Positions 42,785 to 53,030 are shown, numbered from the stretch's first letter. The stretch: 58,853 nt of DNA from Bacillus sp. (in: firmicutes) (GCA_021208645.1 JAJOJL010000081.1:1-58853), one strand, 5' to 3'. Notes: generated from the letters alone by a model not told the origin. Translations and numbers: made by a program.

Positions 42785-43379
42785 GACCATCCCACCTTTC
42801 GAACATATCTTTCAGTTTCTGCCGGCCACGGCTTAATCTAGTTTTGATCGTATTAACATTCAAATTTAAGATTTTGCTCATTTCTTCCAATGCCAACTCC
42901 TCATAGTAATGCAAGGTGATCACTTCCCGATACTTTAGTGGAAGAGACATGACACAAATGGCTAAAAACTCATTTTCGTCCCGTTTTACCATTGCTAGTT
43001 CAGGTGTCAGGTCTTTTGAAGTAAATAATCGAAAAAGATCCGAATTAATGATTACCTTTTTTAAGGTGGAGCTTTTCAAAACATCCTTACATTTATTAAT
43101 CGTAATTCGAAAAATCCAAGCTTTAAAGGAGGTAATGTTGTTTTTATTTTCATAGTCTCTGTAACAGGTTATAAAGACGTCCTGCACCACGTCCTCCGCA
43201 AATTTCCAGTCCTTCAAGTAGTTATAGGCTAGTTTAGTGAGCCTTTCACCAAATTCCTCCATAATCTTCTCTAGCCACTCATCCTTTGTTTCCGTAAAGT
43301 CCATGTCTTCCAATCGATTCAAATGACCATCACCCCATTTCTCTAATGCTAAGACGAAAGACTTCTGTTTAGGTTTCAT
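42774..43379 (-). CDS. ECF-type RNA polymerase sigma factor
   Basis: 201 residues. Region 2 is LAYNYLKDWKFAEDVVQDVFITCYR with ITSFKAWIFRITINKCKD; region 4 is LPLKYREVITLHYYEELALEEM and NVNTIKTRLSRGRQKL. Such factors respond to envelope stress and transcribe their own operon. No strong ribosome binding site precedes ATG 43379. An ECF autoregulatory promoter was not clearly recognised in the 140 bases shared with the divergent XRE gene. Confidence 0.92.
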   Translation of the reverse strand: MKPKQKSFVLALEKWGDGHLNRLEDMDFTETKDEWLEKIMEEFGERLTKLAYNYLKDWKFAEDVVQDVFITCYRDYENKNNITSFKAWIFRITINKCKDVLKSSTLKKVIINSDLFRLFTSKDLTPELAMVKRDENEFLAICVMSLPLKYREVITLHYYEELALEEMSKILNLNVNTIKTRLSRGRQKLKDMFERWDGHGE

Positions 43380-43436
43380 TTTTATAGTAAAAAAGTATAT
43401 TTTTTGCTAAATTTGAGTTTTTGAAATCCACTGTTA

Positions 43437-43472
43437 ATTATACTTGACACAATGTTAAGTATAGTTTACATT
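43437..43472 (+). promoter_or_regulatory. XRE gene promoter with operator palindromes
   Basis: TTGACA (43444-43449), 17 bases, TACATT (43467-43472). TATACTT and AAGTATA form an inverted repeat over the -35/spacer, and ACACAATGT is partly repeated inverted as ACATTATGTGT. This suits autoregulation by the HTH protein just downstream. Confidence 0.6.
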
Positions 43473-43519
43473 ATGTGTAGTAAAATTAACAGTATTAATT
43501 TGGAAGGGAAGTTAAAAAA

Positions 43520-43735
43520 ATGCTTCGGAACCGAGTGAAGGAGTTAAGAGCGAGGCACGGTTTTTCACAATCAGAATTAGCCAATCGCGTAGGTGTAACA
43601 AGGCAAACGATAGGGTTCATTGAAAAAGGAGATTTCTCTCCATCCATTACGTTGTCTTTACGTTTAGCTAAGCATTTGCAAATTTCAGTCGATGAACTGT
43701 TTTGGTTAGAAGGGGAGGAAGGTCACGATGAATAA
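43520..43735 (+). CDS. XRE/Cro-family regulator (YozG-like)
   Basis: 71 residues, essentially one helix-turn-helix: HGFSQSELANRVGVTRQTI, then FIEKGDFSPSITLSLRLA and the ending ISVDELF. ATG 43520 follows GGAAGGGAAG. It overlaps the next gene by eight bases. Small XRE proteins of this type commonly control an adjacent membrane protein gene, as here. Confidence 0.9.
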   Translation: MLRNRVKELRARHGFSQSELANRVGVTRQTIGFIEKGDFSPSITLSLRLAKHLQISVDELFWLEGEEGHDE

Positions 43736-44487
43736 AAAAGATTTCCGAGTCCAGCTGCCGCTGTGGAGTATTTGCCTCTGGTTTATATTAATGATTTGGA
43801 CCTATGGTGTAGTCTACATGGTAGATATGTATTTTAATAATTTTGAAGGTAGCTTTGGTGTAGTAGATGATAGAGTGATCATTTATTGGAACATCCCTGG
43901 ACTACTGTCACTTATTATTGGAACCGTATTAATTATTGCTTTTTTCGTTGCTTATTTCATTAGATTGAACAATCATAATAAGGAGAATCCGAATAATCAA
44001 CTAAATGCTTTTAGTTTCATACGACTAGGTGAATTTTTAGAAGAAGATGAAATTGCTTCGTCACGTGACGAAAAACGCAACAAAAAAGGTGTATATTCTT
44101 TTTTCAAATCTAATCCCACTTGTGATATTTTTGATGATTTTTCCATTTAACCGCTATGTATTTATCGTTATCTTGTTCCTGTTGTTGATGGCATATAACG
44201 CTTTGTATTACGTGGAGATTCGCAAGTTTTTGTCTGGATCCTATACTTTTGATGATGGTGTTGACGGAGACAGGAGGAAAAAATCAGTTTTACAAAAGTT
44301 CGGGACAGGTGGCATGGTTCTCATAATTGTACTTATTTTAGCATTAGGTGCCGGTGCATTCTTTCAATTAAAAACAAATCATGAAAGTAACATGGAAAGA
44401 ATGGATGATTGTCTTGCTGAAGGTGGGACAGTCGTTGTTGAGGGGAGCACCTTAGGAACGAAAGTGTTGTGTGAAAAAACGGAATAG
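43728..44487 (+). pseudogene. Membrane protein paired with XRE regulator, frameshifted
   Basis: Two frames make about 252 residues with five hydrophobic segments. The first (ATG 43728, GGGGAGG upstream) is sound until a run of six A (44082-44087); dropping one A joins RDEKRNKK to VYILFSNLIPLVIFLMIFPF in the second frame, which has no ribosome binding site. The C-terminal part has a last membrane helix and a small outside domain with two Cys (DDCLAEGG, KVLCEKT). Not recognised as a named family. Confidence 0.7.
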
Positions 44488-44503
44488 TTATGGATAGAAA
44501 AGG

Positions 44504-44541
44504 AACCACCACACGGCAAACATTCGTGTGGTGGTTGTTTT
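44504..44541. terminator. Convergent terminator
   Basis: AACCACCACACG pairs with CGTGTGGTGGTT, then GTTTT. It lies between the membrane protein gene and the leftward peptidase gene. Confidence 0.85.
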
Positions 44542-44544
44542 AGT

Positions 44545-45971
44545 TTAATCCATATTCGCCAAATAATAAATGGCTCTTGCATAAATGGCAGTGGCTTTTA
44601 ATAGATCATCCACTTCGATATATTCGTCTTTTTGGTGGGCGGTCATTTCCTTGCCAGGAAACACGGCCCCGTAGGCTACACAGTTAGGCAACAGGCTTGC
44701 GTACGTATTCCCGCCGCTTGATAGCAATGTGCCTTCATCGCCAGTTTCTTCTTCATAAGCCTTTTGAAGGGCCTTGATCATCGGTGTGTCTTTATCCACA
44801 TGATGAGGATTTTTACTTCTTACTTCCCCCAATGAAAAACTTGTTTTAGCAAGTACTACCTTGAATTGCTCCTCAATCGTTTCTGAAGTGGCAGTCACAG
44901 GGAAGCGGATGTTGATGTGCACCGAACCGCCACTCGTTTTTGCATAGTGAAAAATTGCTGGATTTACGGTAAGAGGTCCAGTAATCTCGTCTTCATGAGC
45001 AATTCCCAGTTTTTCCCCGAAATGATCTTCGTAGAAGTAGTCATTTACAAATGAAAGGTAGCTTGTCCCGTCTGGATCTAATGGCAAGCTTACGAGGAAA
45101 TTTGCCAACGCCACAGCAGCGTTTCTCCCTTTGAAAGGCTCCATACTATGGGAAGAGATGCCTTTCAATGTGAAGGTGGCCAAATCACCTTCCACTTGTA
45201 CGTCTCCCTTTAAATCAGCCTCAGCAAGGTAATTACGGAAACGTTCCTCCAGGTTTTCCACTTCTCCTCCTATTTGAGCAGTTGCCGTTTCAGGAACCAT
45301 GTTCGGTCGATTACCGGCATCAAGGATACGAGGGATAATGGAGAGGAGCCCTCTTTTACTTCCGTCGTTTCCAACACACACTTCACGTGCATTTGTCCTT
45401 TTTCTGCGTGGATTATTGGGAAAGTGGCGTCCGGAGCAAAACCAGCAACAGGCGGCACTTCTACTTCACGGTATTTCTTCAAGCAGCTCATTCCGCTTTC
45501 TTCATCTGTCCCGAATATAATCCGTACCTTCTTTTTCAAAGGCAAGTTTAACTCCTTTAATAGTTTCACACCATAAAATGCAGCCATCGTTGGTCCTTTA
45601 TCGTCAATAGCACCCCGGGCAAATAGTTTTCCGTCACGTATGGTTGGATCAAAAGGAGGGGATGTCCATTGCCCCGTTGCCGGCACCACATCGAGATGGG
45701 TCAAAACGGCAATATGCTCGTCATTCTCCCCGTTTCCATATTCTCCATAGCCGTAATAGCCTTCATGATTATGTACGTGGAAACCTTGTTCAGAAGATAA
45801 TTTGAGCATATAATCTAAGGCTTCTGCGATGGTTTTGCCCATGGGTTCAGTGGCCGAACCAGATTCCACATCCTTCGTACTTTCGATTTTAAGGAGTTCA
45901 GACAAATCTGCCAGTAAATCCTCTTTTCTCTTTAACACCTCTTCATAAAAATTCAATTGCATCATCTCCAT
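44545..45971 (-). pseudogene. pepV: M20 dipeptidase PepV, frameshifted
   Basis: Two frames form one protein of about 475 residues. The first has [23 protein letters not shown] (metal His/Asp) and [10 protein letters not shown] (catalytic and metal Glu); the second has [13 protein letters not shown] onward to YTSLLPNCVAYG-like text (SLLPNCVAYGAVFPG) and a metal-binding MTAHQKDEY. They join if one base is restored at the GGG of 45349-45351 (or the neighbouring A run). PepV is a two-zinc dipeptidase. The exact start (45971 or 45962) is uncertain. Confidence 0.85.
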
Positions 45972-46115
45972 CAGTAAATTATGTATTTAGTAACCCTAAA
46001 GATATGGCTATTATACCAATATCTTACCCAGCGTGCAGAGATTCAGTAGAAAAAAGGGAATTTTACTTCGAATGTCGAAATAGAAAGAAGACCATATAAT
46101 TTAGGAGGATAAAGG

Positions 46116-48138
46116 ATGAACACCATAAAAAAGAGTGATATTATCGAAGACTTTCATGGTACACAGGTAGCGGATCCATACCGTTGGTTGGAGGATACTA
46201 CTTCAGAAGATTCGATCCAATGGGGAAAAGAAATGGCACTACAATGCCAAAATTACTTTGCCGATACAAACGGGGAAGAAGACAGGAGCCGATTAACAGA
46301 GCTTTGGAACTACCCTAAGTTTTTCGTGCCTCAAAAAGTAAAGGATCAGCTTTTTTATCAAAAAAATGATGGCTTACAGAATCAGGCCGTCCTCTATAGG
46401 AAGGATGGAAATGAGGAAAGGGTGTTGATTGACCCTAACACCCTTAGTGTAGATGGGACAGTTGCCATGACGAACTATTCCTTCAGCGGGGATGGGCGTT
46501 ACATTGCCTATGCTACTTCTACTCACGGAAGTGATCGTCAGGAGATCCGTGTACGTGTAGTTGCTAGTGGGGAAGAGTTAGGTGATCATATTCAATGGGT
46601 AAAATTCACGTCGATGGCATGGTCCCCTGACGATTCTGGCTTCTACTATAGCCGTTTTCCAGAGCCAGGCACGGTGAGTGAAGAGGATGAGGGCAAGTTT
46701 AACCGTGTTTATTTTCATAGGGTTGGTACTGCCCAAGAAGAGGATGAGCTCATTTACGACCATCCAGACAGCAATGAATTTCTTTTTCATCCTACCGTAT
46801 CGGATGACAAAAAGTACTTGTGTTTAAATGTATACTTCGGGACAGCGGCAGAAAATCGTTTTTACTTGAAAGAGTTAGGGTCATCATCAGAATTTAACCG
46901 TCTATTAGACGAGCAGGATGCAGAATATACGTATATTACGAATGAAGGAACTACCTTTTATTTCCTCACAAACTATGAAGCACCGAAAGGACGTATTATA
47001 TCTATTGATTTGGAAAATGCTGATCGGGAAAATTGGAAAGAGATTCTTCCTCAGCAAGACGATGTGATGGATTCCGTTAAATTTGTGAATGGGCAATTTG
47101 TCATCGCTTTCCTCCATGACGCCCATCACCAGCTTCATGTATATTGGTTGGACGGATCCCATGTAACGGCAATTGAGTTGCCAATCATTGGGACATTAAC
47201 AGAACTGTCTGGGAAAAAAGATGACAAGAGTTTGTACTTTGGATTAACGTCCTTTTTAGAGCCAACGGTCGTCTATCATTATGACATGGATAAAGGGAAG
47301 CTAGAAGTTTTTGCCCAATCAGTCCTTTCTATCAATACTGCAGAATATGAAACGAAGCAAGTTTTTTACCGGTCAAAGGATGGGACGAATGTACCGATGT
47401 TTTTGACGTACCGAAAGGGCTTGGAATTGGATGGTGAGAATCCTGTAATTTTGTATGGGTACGGTGGTTTCAACATTAGTGTAACACCAGCCTTTAATCC
47501 TGCTATTTTGCGTTGGTTGGAAAAGGGCGGGGTGTATGCCGTTGCCAATCTCCGTGGTGGTTCGGAGTATGGGGAAGAGTGGCATAAGGCTGGGATGCTC
47601 GAAAACAAGCAAAATGTCTTTGACGACTTTATTAGTGCGGGAGAATGGTTGGTGAAAAATAACTATACGAACTCGGGGAAGCTTTCCATCATGGGTGGTT
47701 CTAACGGTGGATTGCTTGTTGCTGCTTGTATGGTGCAGCGCCCTGATTTATTCGGTGCCGTCATTTGCCGCGTGCCGGTCATCGATATGCTTCGTTACCA
47801 TAAGTTTACGATAGGCCGCTATTGGATTCCTGAGTACGGAAATGCGGAGAAAGGGGAGCATTTTCCATTCATGTACGCGTACTCTCCGTTGCATAACATT
47901 AAGGAAGGGGAGAAATACCCGCCTGTCCTCATTGCAACAGCGGAAAGTGATGACCGGGTAGTACCGGCCCATGCGAAAAAAATTTGCAGCCACACTGCTG
48001 GAAAAAGCATCGGCCGATTCTACGGTGGTGCTACGGTTAGAGGCGAAAGCTGGTCACGGGTTAGGTAAACCTACATCGAAGCTCATTGATGAGTGGGTTG
48101 ATTTTTATCGCTTCTTAGATAAGGAATTAGGGAAATAA
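46116..48138 (+). pseudogene. Prolyl oligopeptidase, frameshifted near the C-terminus
   Basis: ATG 46116 follows TAGGAGG. An N-terminal beta-propeller (HGTQVADPYRWLED) precedes the hydrolase domain with Ser in GGSNGGLL and Asp in ESDDRVVP. At seven A (47976-47982) the frame shifts and ends at 48068; removing one A continues as KKFAATLLEKAS through KAGHGLGKP, which carries the catalytic His, to a stop at 48138. The intact enzyme is an S9A endopeptidase cutting after Pro in short peptides. As written, the catalytic His is lost. Confidence 0.88.
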
Positions 48139-48178
48139 TTTAGTGTGATTGTAAAGGCAATATGATTTTCTAGTAGGC

Positions 48179-48210
48179 AGGGAGCATCCTTTGGGATATG
48201 CTCCCTATTT
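48179..48210 (+). terminator. Peptidase terminator
   Basis: AGGGAGCAT pairs with ATGCTCCCT, followed by ATTT. The remaining bases to 48429 hold no supported gene. Confidence 0.8.
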
Positions 48211-48429
48211 CCTCGTTTAATTGACAAAAACCGCATATCTTTTTACCTTAAGTTCTGGTTTTGTCAAATCTTGCGCTTACCTGGGAAATGGTTTAGGTAA
48301 ATATTTCGTTTTTTTTAAAACAAAGAAGCTTTTGCACATGGAGGGTAATTAACGTTTACATTGAAGCCTTCAATGAACGCGAAATAGGAGCAATTTCGGT
48401 GTTGAGGTATGGTAGAGATGGATAGAAGA

Positions 48430-48470
48430 AGGACCATACAAATCGTAGTCAATAGGATAGGTATGGTCCT
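48430..48470 (-). terminator. Hairpin downstream of leftward gene
   Basis: AGGACCATAC pairs with GTATGGTCCT, 17 bases beyond the stop of the gene at 48487. Confidence 0.65.
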
Positions 48471-48486
48471 AGTAAATTAATGGTGG

Positions 48487-49029
48487 TTAATGGATGGAGT
48501 TCGCGATTTCTAATAAGACTTCCGGAGGCACATTATCAGCAGCATTCTTATTAATACTGATATTGTACTGCCAGCCGTTATCTTTAAAGAATAAAATGTT
48601 AAATCCACTTACAAGCTCTGTCGTGTAATAAGCTAGCGTTCCGTTTTCTAAGGGATAGGTCTCTTTAATATATCGTTCGGGAAAATCAATTCCGTATTCT
48701 TCTGGCTTCACCCTAATCATATAATGTTTTTTTGGGTCTTGTTCGTTCAGGTACTCCACTTCAAAACTGTCATTCCACTCCCCTTCCACATTGGTGCATT
48801 TCCCCATCTGATGGGTAAAGGGTACAGGAGGAAGTTTAAATGGTAATTTAATTTCTTCTTTAAACAGCTTGTTACAATCCTTTAAAGCCCCTTCTACAGA
48901 TTGATATCCCACATCCATCATCGACTGTTCGAGGGGAGGCGGAAGGTCCTCGTCCGTTATTAAACCTGAAATATCTCCATGTCCTCCAACAGTACTAGTC
49001 ATGAGGTAAATAAGGATTAATAATTTCAT
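48487..49029 (-). CDS. Exported hypothetical protein
   Basis: 180 residues from ATG 49029, preceded by AAGGGGGT. A short hydrophobic N-terminus (KLLILIYLMTSTVGG) suggests a signal peptide. The mature part includes KHYMIRVKPEEYGIDFPERY, NGTLAYYTTELVSGFNILFF and VPPEVLLEIANSI, a pattern I have seen in hypothetical Bacillus secreted proteins related to DUF4367. Function unknown. Confidence 0.65.
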   Translation of the reverse strand: MKLLILIYLMTSTVGGHGDISGLITDEDLPPPLEQSMMDVGYQSVEGALKDCNKLFKEEIKLPFKLPPVPFTHQMGKCTNVEGEWNDSFEVEYLNEQDPKKHYMIRVKPEEYGIDFPERYIKETYPLENGTLAYYTTELVSGFNILFFKDNGWQYNISINKNAADNVPPEVLLEIANSIH

Positions 49030-49195
49030 TTGTATTACCCCCTTTATACATATGATCCCCCATAATCTTGTTTTCACTCCAAAAATTGGTAGTGTCATAA
49101 AATATTTTCTCCACCTGTCTAATTTTTCATAACACTAAAAGGAAGAAAATGCTAATATGAGAGAAGAGACTAGACAAGAAAGCGGAGGAGAGGCA

Positions 49196-49783
49196 ATGGC
49201 ATATCAAGATGGTGACGTAACTATAAGGCCAATAAAAGAAACAGATTTACATACGTTGTGGGAATACATTTATGGGGATGAAACACTAGAATGGCATAGG
49301 TGGGATGCCCCGTATTTGGAACATAAACATATACCTTACGATCAGTTTATGAAAACACAGGATAGATTAATAAATCATCCTAGCAGATGGGTAATTGAAG
49401 TAGACGGAAATGTAATTGGAACGGTGAATTATTATTGGGAGCATGAGCCTTCCAAATGGCTGGAAATGGGAATTGGTATTTATGATGCCCAGTATTGGAA
49501 TAAGGGACTTGGAACAACAGTTCTTCGCCTTTGGATCAATCATCTGTTTCAAACGATGCCCCTTGTGAGGGTCGGCTATACAACCTGGTCTGGAAACGAG
49601 CGGATGATAAAGGTTGGGGAAAAATTAGGCATGACAATGGAAGCGAGACTGCGAAAATGTCGTTATTATAACGGCCAATACTATGATTCTATTCGAATGG
49701 GACTTCTTCGAGAGGAGTGGGAAGGAAATCCTCTTTTTCATGGGAAACAGGAAACCCTCGAAACAAATTTATTAACATCATAG
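49196..49783 (+). CDS. GNAT-family N-acetyltransferase (RimJ/RimL type)
   Basis: 195 residues from ATG 49196 (GGAGGAGAGG upstream). VTIRPIKETDLHTLWEYI opens the fold; MGIGIYDAQYWNKGLGTTVLR contains the acetyl-CoA pyrophosphate loop; VRVGYTTWSGNERMIKVGEKLGM is the typical beta5-alpha region. It transfers acetyl from acetyl-CoA to an amine or peptide N-terminus, substrate unknown. Its end overlaps the next gene. Confidence 0.85.
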   Translation: MAYQDGDVTIRPIKETDLHTLWEYIYGDETLEWHRWDAPYLEHKHIPYDQFMKTQDRLINHPSRWVIEVDGNVIGTVNYYWEHEPSKWLEMGIGIYDAQYWNKGLGTTVLRLWINHLFQTMPLVRVGYTTWSGNERMIKVGEKLGMTMEARLRKCRYYNGQYYDSIRMGLLREEWEGNPLFHGKQETLETNLLTS

Positions 49784-50674
49784 AAGCATTTGAAGGGAAG
49801 CGGAGCGATTTGTCAAAAGGAGAAAAAATTTTAAGCGCAGGTCTAGTCATTTTAATTATTATGTCTATGGGAATGCTTAATAGGATCAACGAGCTTGAGG
49901 AAAGGTTATATCTGGTTGATAGTATGAGGCATGATGTTCGTGATATACAGCATTCCATCTACGATATTTCCTCTCATGTGGATTTGAAGTTAGATGAGTT
50001 CTTGCAGGAACAAATGTGGGTTTCGGAAAAGGGATATGAAATTACCAATGTGGACATTGAAGGTAATACCATTGATCTCGTTATGGAATGGGCCATGCGT
50101 GACGTAGCAATGGAAGAAGAGATAGTATTTTTATATCGAGAAAAATCGGAACAAGACTGGACAGAACTAGAGGTAGTGAACAACAACGGCCTAAACTTTT
50201 TTTGTGGAAAAATCATTACCATTACATGGGAACTATGAAACACAGGTTGTGGCAGTTTCAGAGACTGGAAGAAGAAGCGAGCCTTTATTGGACCTAAACT
50301 TTAAAGAGCAGTTTGAAAATCGGATGATGATACATGCTTACGCACATTGGAGCAGCTATGGCTATTTAGACATGAATATTGAAATACATAATCCCCTTAA
50401 GCATGAGTTTATGTTAACGAAAAATAATGAGAATCTACGGATAAAAAGTGCCGTAGGGACTCTCTATCTTAATGGTCAAGTGTATAAGGAAATCGATTTA
50501 TTAAAACATAACGAATTTATTCGAAACGAACCTTATAGTGAAATTATTTATTTTTATGATACTTTTGAGTTGGGCGAAGAACGGGATGTGAGATTTGGAG
50601 ATGTGGAATTAGTTGTCATTGTGGAAGATAATTTAGGGTTCATTTATGAGACAGTAGGCGATGTGAGTTATTAA
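49717..50674 (+). pseudogene. Membrane-anchored hypothetical protein, frameshifted
   Basis: Two frames combine to about 319 residues. The start is uncertain (GTG 49717 overlapping the acetyltransferase gene, or TTG 49813). One membrane helix (ILSAGLVILIIMSMGML) is followed by a short coiled coil and beta-rich outside part. At seven T (50197-50203) removing one T joins NGLNFF to VEKSLPLHGNYETQVVAV. The second frame has beta-strand repeats and no ribosome binding site. Not recognised. Confidence 0.65.
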
Positions 50675-50714
50675 GTCTGTTCAAAAAGGTTGCTTTTTAG
50701 CTTTTTGAACAGAC
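50675..50714 (+). terminator. Copy-specific hairpin before R2 copy 2
   Basis: GTCTGTTCAAAAAG pairs with CTTTTTGAACAGAC. It acts as terminator for the preceding gene and adjoins R2. Confidence 0.8.
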
Positions 50715-50719
50715 TCGAA

Positions 50720-50802
50720 GCAATGAGCAAGCCGTCCCAATCTTTTAAGAGCTGACAGGAGCGCATTTCTCCTGTCAGCGAGGGACGAGCGAAGCCATTG
50801 CC
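50720..50802. repeat. Dispersed composite repeat R2, copy 2
   Basis: Starts GCAATGAGCAAGCCGTC, inner stem GCTGACAGGAG/CTCCTGTCAGC, ends GACGAGCGAAGCCATTGCC. The inner stem differs from copies 1 and 3 but both sides change together. Confidence 0.85.
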
Positions 50803-50835
50803 AAGACACTAATAATCTATTAAATAATTCCCCAA

Positions 50836-50873
50836 AAAAACTGCGGCTTCAATAATAGCATGCCGCAGTTTTT
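50836..50873. terminator. Hairpin terminator
   Basis: AAAACTGCGG pairs with CCGCAGTTTT, with further T/A on both sides. It would end the leftward remnant at 50884. Confidence 0.75.
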
Positions 50874-50883
50874 CTGTAATAAA

Positions 50884-51012
50884 TTATTCCCAACTCACAC
50901 TAAACTTTCCCCTAGTACCGTTCCCAATAATCACGAGTGTTTATTTTCCATCTACGTCTGCAGTAAATTCTAAGGTGCCAGACGCGTCTGTCTCAAAATC
51001 AATCGCTGTTGC
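50884..51012 (-). pseudogene. C-terminal fragment of a lost secreted protein
   Basis: The minus strand reads NDGATAIDFETDASGTLEF then TADVDGK, a TAA, and in the same frame TLVIIGNGTRGKFSVSWE and a stop at 50884. Changing the TAA to a Tyr codon gives a continuous beta-rich tail such as ends many secreted proteins. Upstream coding is replaced by tandem array B, so only the end survives. Confidence 0.45.
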
Positions 51013-51025
51013 CCCATCGTTGAAA

Positions 51026-51233
51026 GGGTCAATTCCGCATTTCAGCGTTGGAAAGAGAGCGAAGAGTCGTATCGAAAGGGTCAATTCCGCACTTCATTGT
51101 TGGAAGGAGAGCGAAGAGTCGCATGGGAAGGTTCAATTCCGCACTTCATGTTTGGAAAGAGATCAAAGAGTAGGATAGGAAGACTTCATTCCGCACTTCA
51201 GTGCAGAAAGATCATCGAAGAGTCGGATAGGCG
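51026..51233. repeat. Tandem array B, 52-bp period, four units
   Basis: ATTCCGCA recurs at 51032, 51084, 51136 and 51188, exactly 52 apart. Unit consensus: GGGTCAATTCCGCACTTCA, TTGTTGGAAAGAGAGCGAAG, AGTCGNATNGGAA. Divergence grows toward the right. No reading frame is supported. Confidence 0.9.
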
Positions 51234-51286
51234 GGAATATCCCCATATATGACTTAAATAAACAATATATTTGACTCTAAAGTAAA

Positions 51287-51324
51287 GCAAGGTGCATGAG
51301 AATCGAAACTCTAATGCACCTTGC
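51287..51324. terminator. Hairpin terminator
   Basis: GCAAGGTGCAT pairs with ATGCACCTTGC just beyond the stop of the leftward gene at 51328. Confidence 0.8.
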
Positions 51325-51327
51325 ATG

Positions 51328-52217
51328 TTAATTACTTTCAAAAATGTGAAAGTTAAGACCGTACGGGTCCTTTACCATAAAACTTTTACTGCTGTATTCC
51401 TTCGTTATGATACATCCTTCGTTAAGTAGTAGACTTTTCACTCCTTCTACATCGTCCACCGCAAATTCAAAGAAAGTGTTCATCGTCCCCTCTGGAGCAT
51501 TTTCAATATAAAAGTTGACCCCATTAATAGAGAGCTTAGCTTCATCATCATTTTTTTCCACTAACGAAAACCCTAAAACATTTTTATAAAACGCCAATGC
51601 ATCTTCATAGTTCTTTACTTGCACGGCAATATTATTGGTTAGTTGGAAGGGGGATGCTTTATTTATTTTTTTGCTAGGACGGTAGTCCTCGTAACCTGAC
51701 GGCAGTAAATCAAACAATGACCACACAATACAATACTCATCACCAGGGCCAATGGTGCTCGCGTGTGATGAAAAATGTTACCATGATCATCTTTCGTAAA
51801 AACGGAGACTCCTGGATAGTTGAGATTATCTTCCTTAAAACTATTGTTAATAGAAGAAACCATTGGGAACACCCAGCTTCTTTCTGCTGCAACATCCTCT
51901 TGAATTTCAGGTGGGTCAGGAGAAATGACGACAAAGGCAGCTTTTTCCACAATATGATGGTAGACACTATTAAACCCATCGGCCCACATTGTACAATAGG
52001 AACAGCTTTTGCCCATGTTGTGAATGACAATCAATTCATTTTTGTCTCCAAACAATTCTAATAAACTGACCTCTTTGTTCTTGCTTGCTAGGAAAAAATA
52101 ATTATCAACATGGTTCCCTTTCAGTTGACTTCTTAAGATTCGTATTCTTTCTTTTTTCTGTAGCAATTCTTCTTCCAGTTGTTCGATTTCTTTCGACAGT
52201 GTCCCTTGATCATCCAT
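51328..52217 (-). pseudogene. DUF899 thioredoxin-like protein fused to a glyoxalase (VOC) domain, frameshifted
   Basis: ATG 52217 follows AAGGAG. The first frame has a coiled-coil start, then NELIVIHNMGKSCSYCTMWADG and SVFTKDDHGNIFHH: a DUF899-type thioredoxin-like fold with a CxxC-like SCSYC. At 51763-51767 an extra two bases (GTGTG for GTG on the plus strand) break the frame; correcting it gives STIGPGDEYCIVWSLFDLLP-type text, then a VOC domain (NNIAVQVKNYEDALAFYKNV, ending MVKDPYGLNFHIFE). The joined protein would be about 296 residues. Confidence 0.75.
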
Positions 52218-52375
52218 GGCCATTGCTCCTTTATAAAAAAAGTATGGTACTTTCTTTATTCGGCGTAGAAGAGTAATTCCCTTTTAAAACTATAAAATGG
52301 AAAAAGTAAATGCAAATATTATTTGGAAACATTTTTCATTTCTATTCGTCTATAGTTGTAAAGGGGGGATTCTAA

Positions 52376-52977
52376 ATGCGAAGTCTTAGCTATGTCTTTT
52401 TTACTACTAATAATTCTCATGGTTAGTTGCAGCAATTCTGAAAAAAACTCTCGAAACCAAAAACAGCAATGATAATGAAAGCAGTATCACCTCTGAAAAC
52501 AGTAATGGTTCTGAAAGCAATATTAACTCCGAGTATAGTAATCCTGAAACGACTGATTTAACTGGTGATCAACCACCAGATGTTATGGTAGAAATAACTG
52601 GTAACTCCTACGAAACAGTTTTAGGCACTTATTGTTGGTCTACTGCTAGAGAGGGTATCTGCATTGACACCGCAGGTCCCGTGGAAATGCTAGAAGGAAA
52701 GTCGCCAATAACCGTTCATCCAGGGGAACGGATCACCTTCATCATGGATTATGAACCTAAACCAAGTACAGTTTCACTTGTCCAGTTTACAGAGGGCGGT
52801 GTTCAGATTGAAAAACAGGTGGAAAACAATCACTTCTACGCACCAGAACGGTACGGAATTTATTACTATTCTTACGGGATCTGGTGGATGGATGCTGAAA
52901 GAGAAAACGTCAGCCTAGGTGATGCTTTTTATAATTTCTTTATAGAGGTAGTGCCGGACAGTGACCCTAAAGGGTAA
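52376..52977 (+). pseudogene. Lipoprotein, frameshifted
   Basis: ATG 52376 follows AAGGGGGG. Removing one T from 52397-52402 gives MRSLSYVFLLLIILMVSCSN, a lipoprotein signal with lipobox MVSC. Removing one A from 52441-52447 then continues into a Ser/Asn/Glu-rich linker and the long C-terminal domain (VMVEITGNSYETVLGTYCWS, EKQVENNHFYAPERYGIYYY). The mature domain of about 130 residues is not recognised. If ATG 52392 is the true start only the second change is needed, but that start lacks a ribosome binding site. Confidence 0.7.
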
Positions 52978-52983
52978 GGAACG

Positions 52984-53024
52984 AGGTACTGAAAAAGTGG
53001 TGCATTTCCACTTTTTTCAGTACC
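52984..53024 (+). terminator. Copy-specific hairpin before R2 copy 3
   Basis: AGGTACTGAAAAAGTGG pairs with CCACTTTTTTCAGTACCT; ends the lipoprotein transcript. Confidence 0.8.
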
Positions 53025-53030
53025 TTCGAA

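Noticed and set aside
51026..51233. Possible CRISPR array or repeat protein gene
   Set aside because: Units are similar throughout rather than repeat plus spacer, and 52 is not a multiple of three, so a repeat protein would change frame in each unit.
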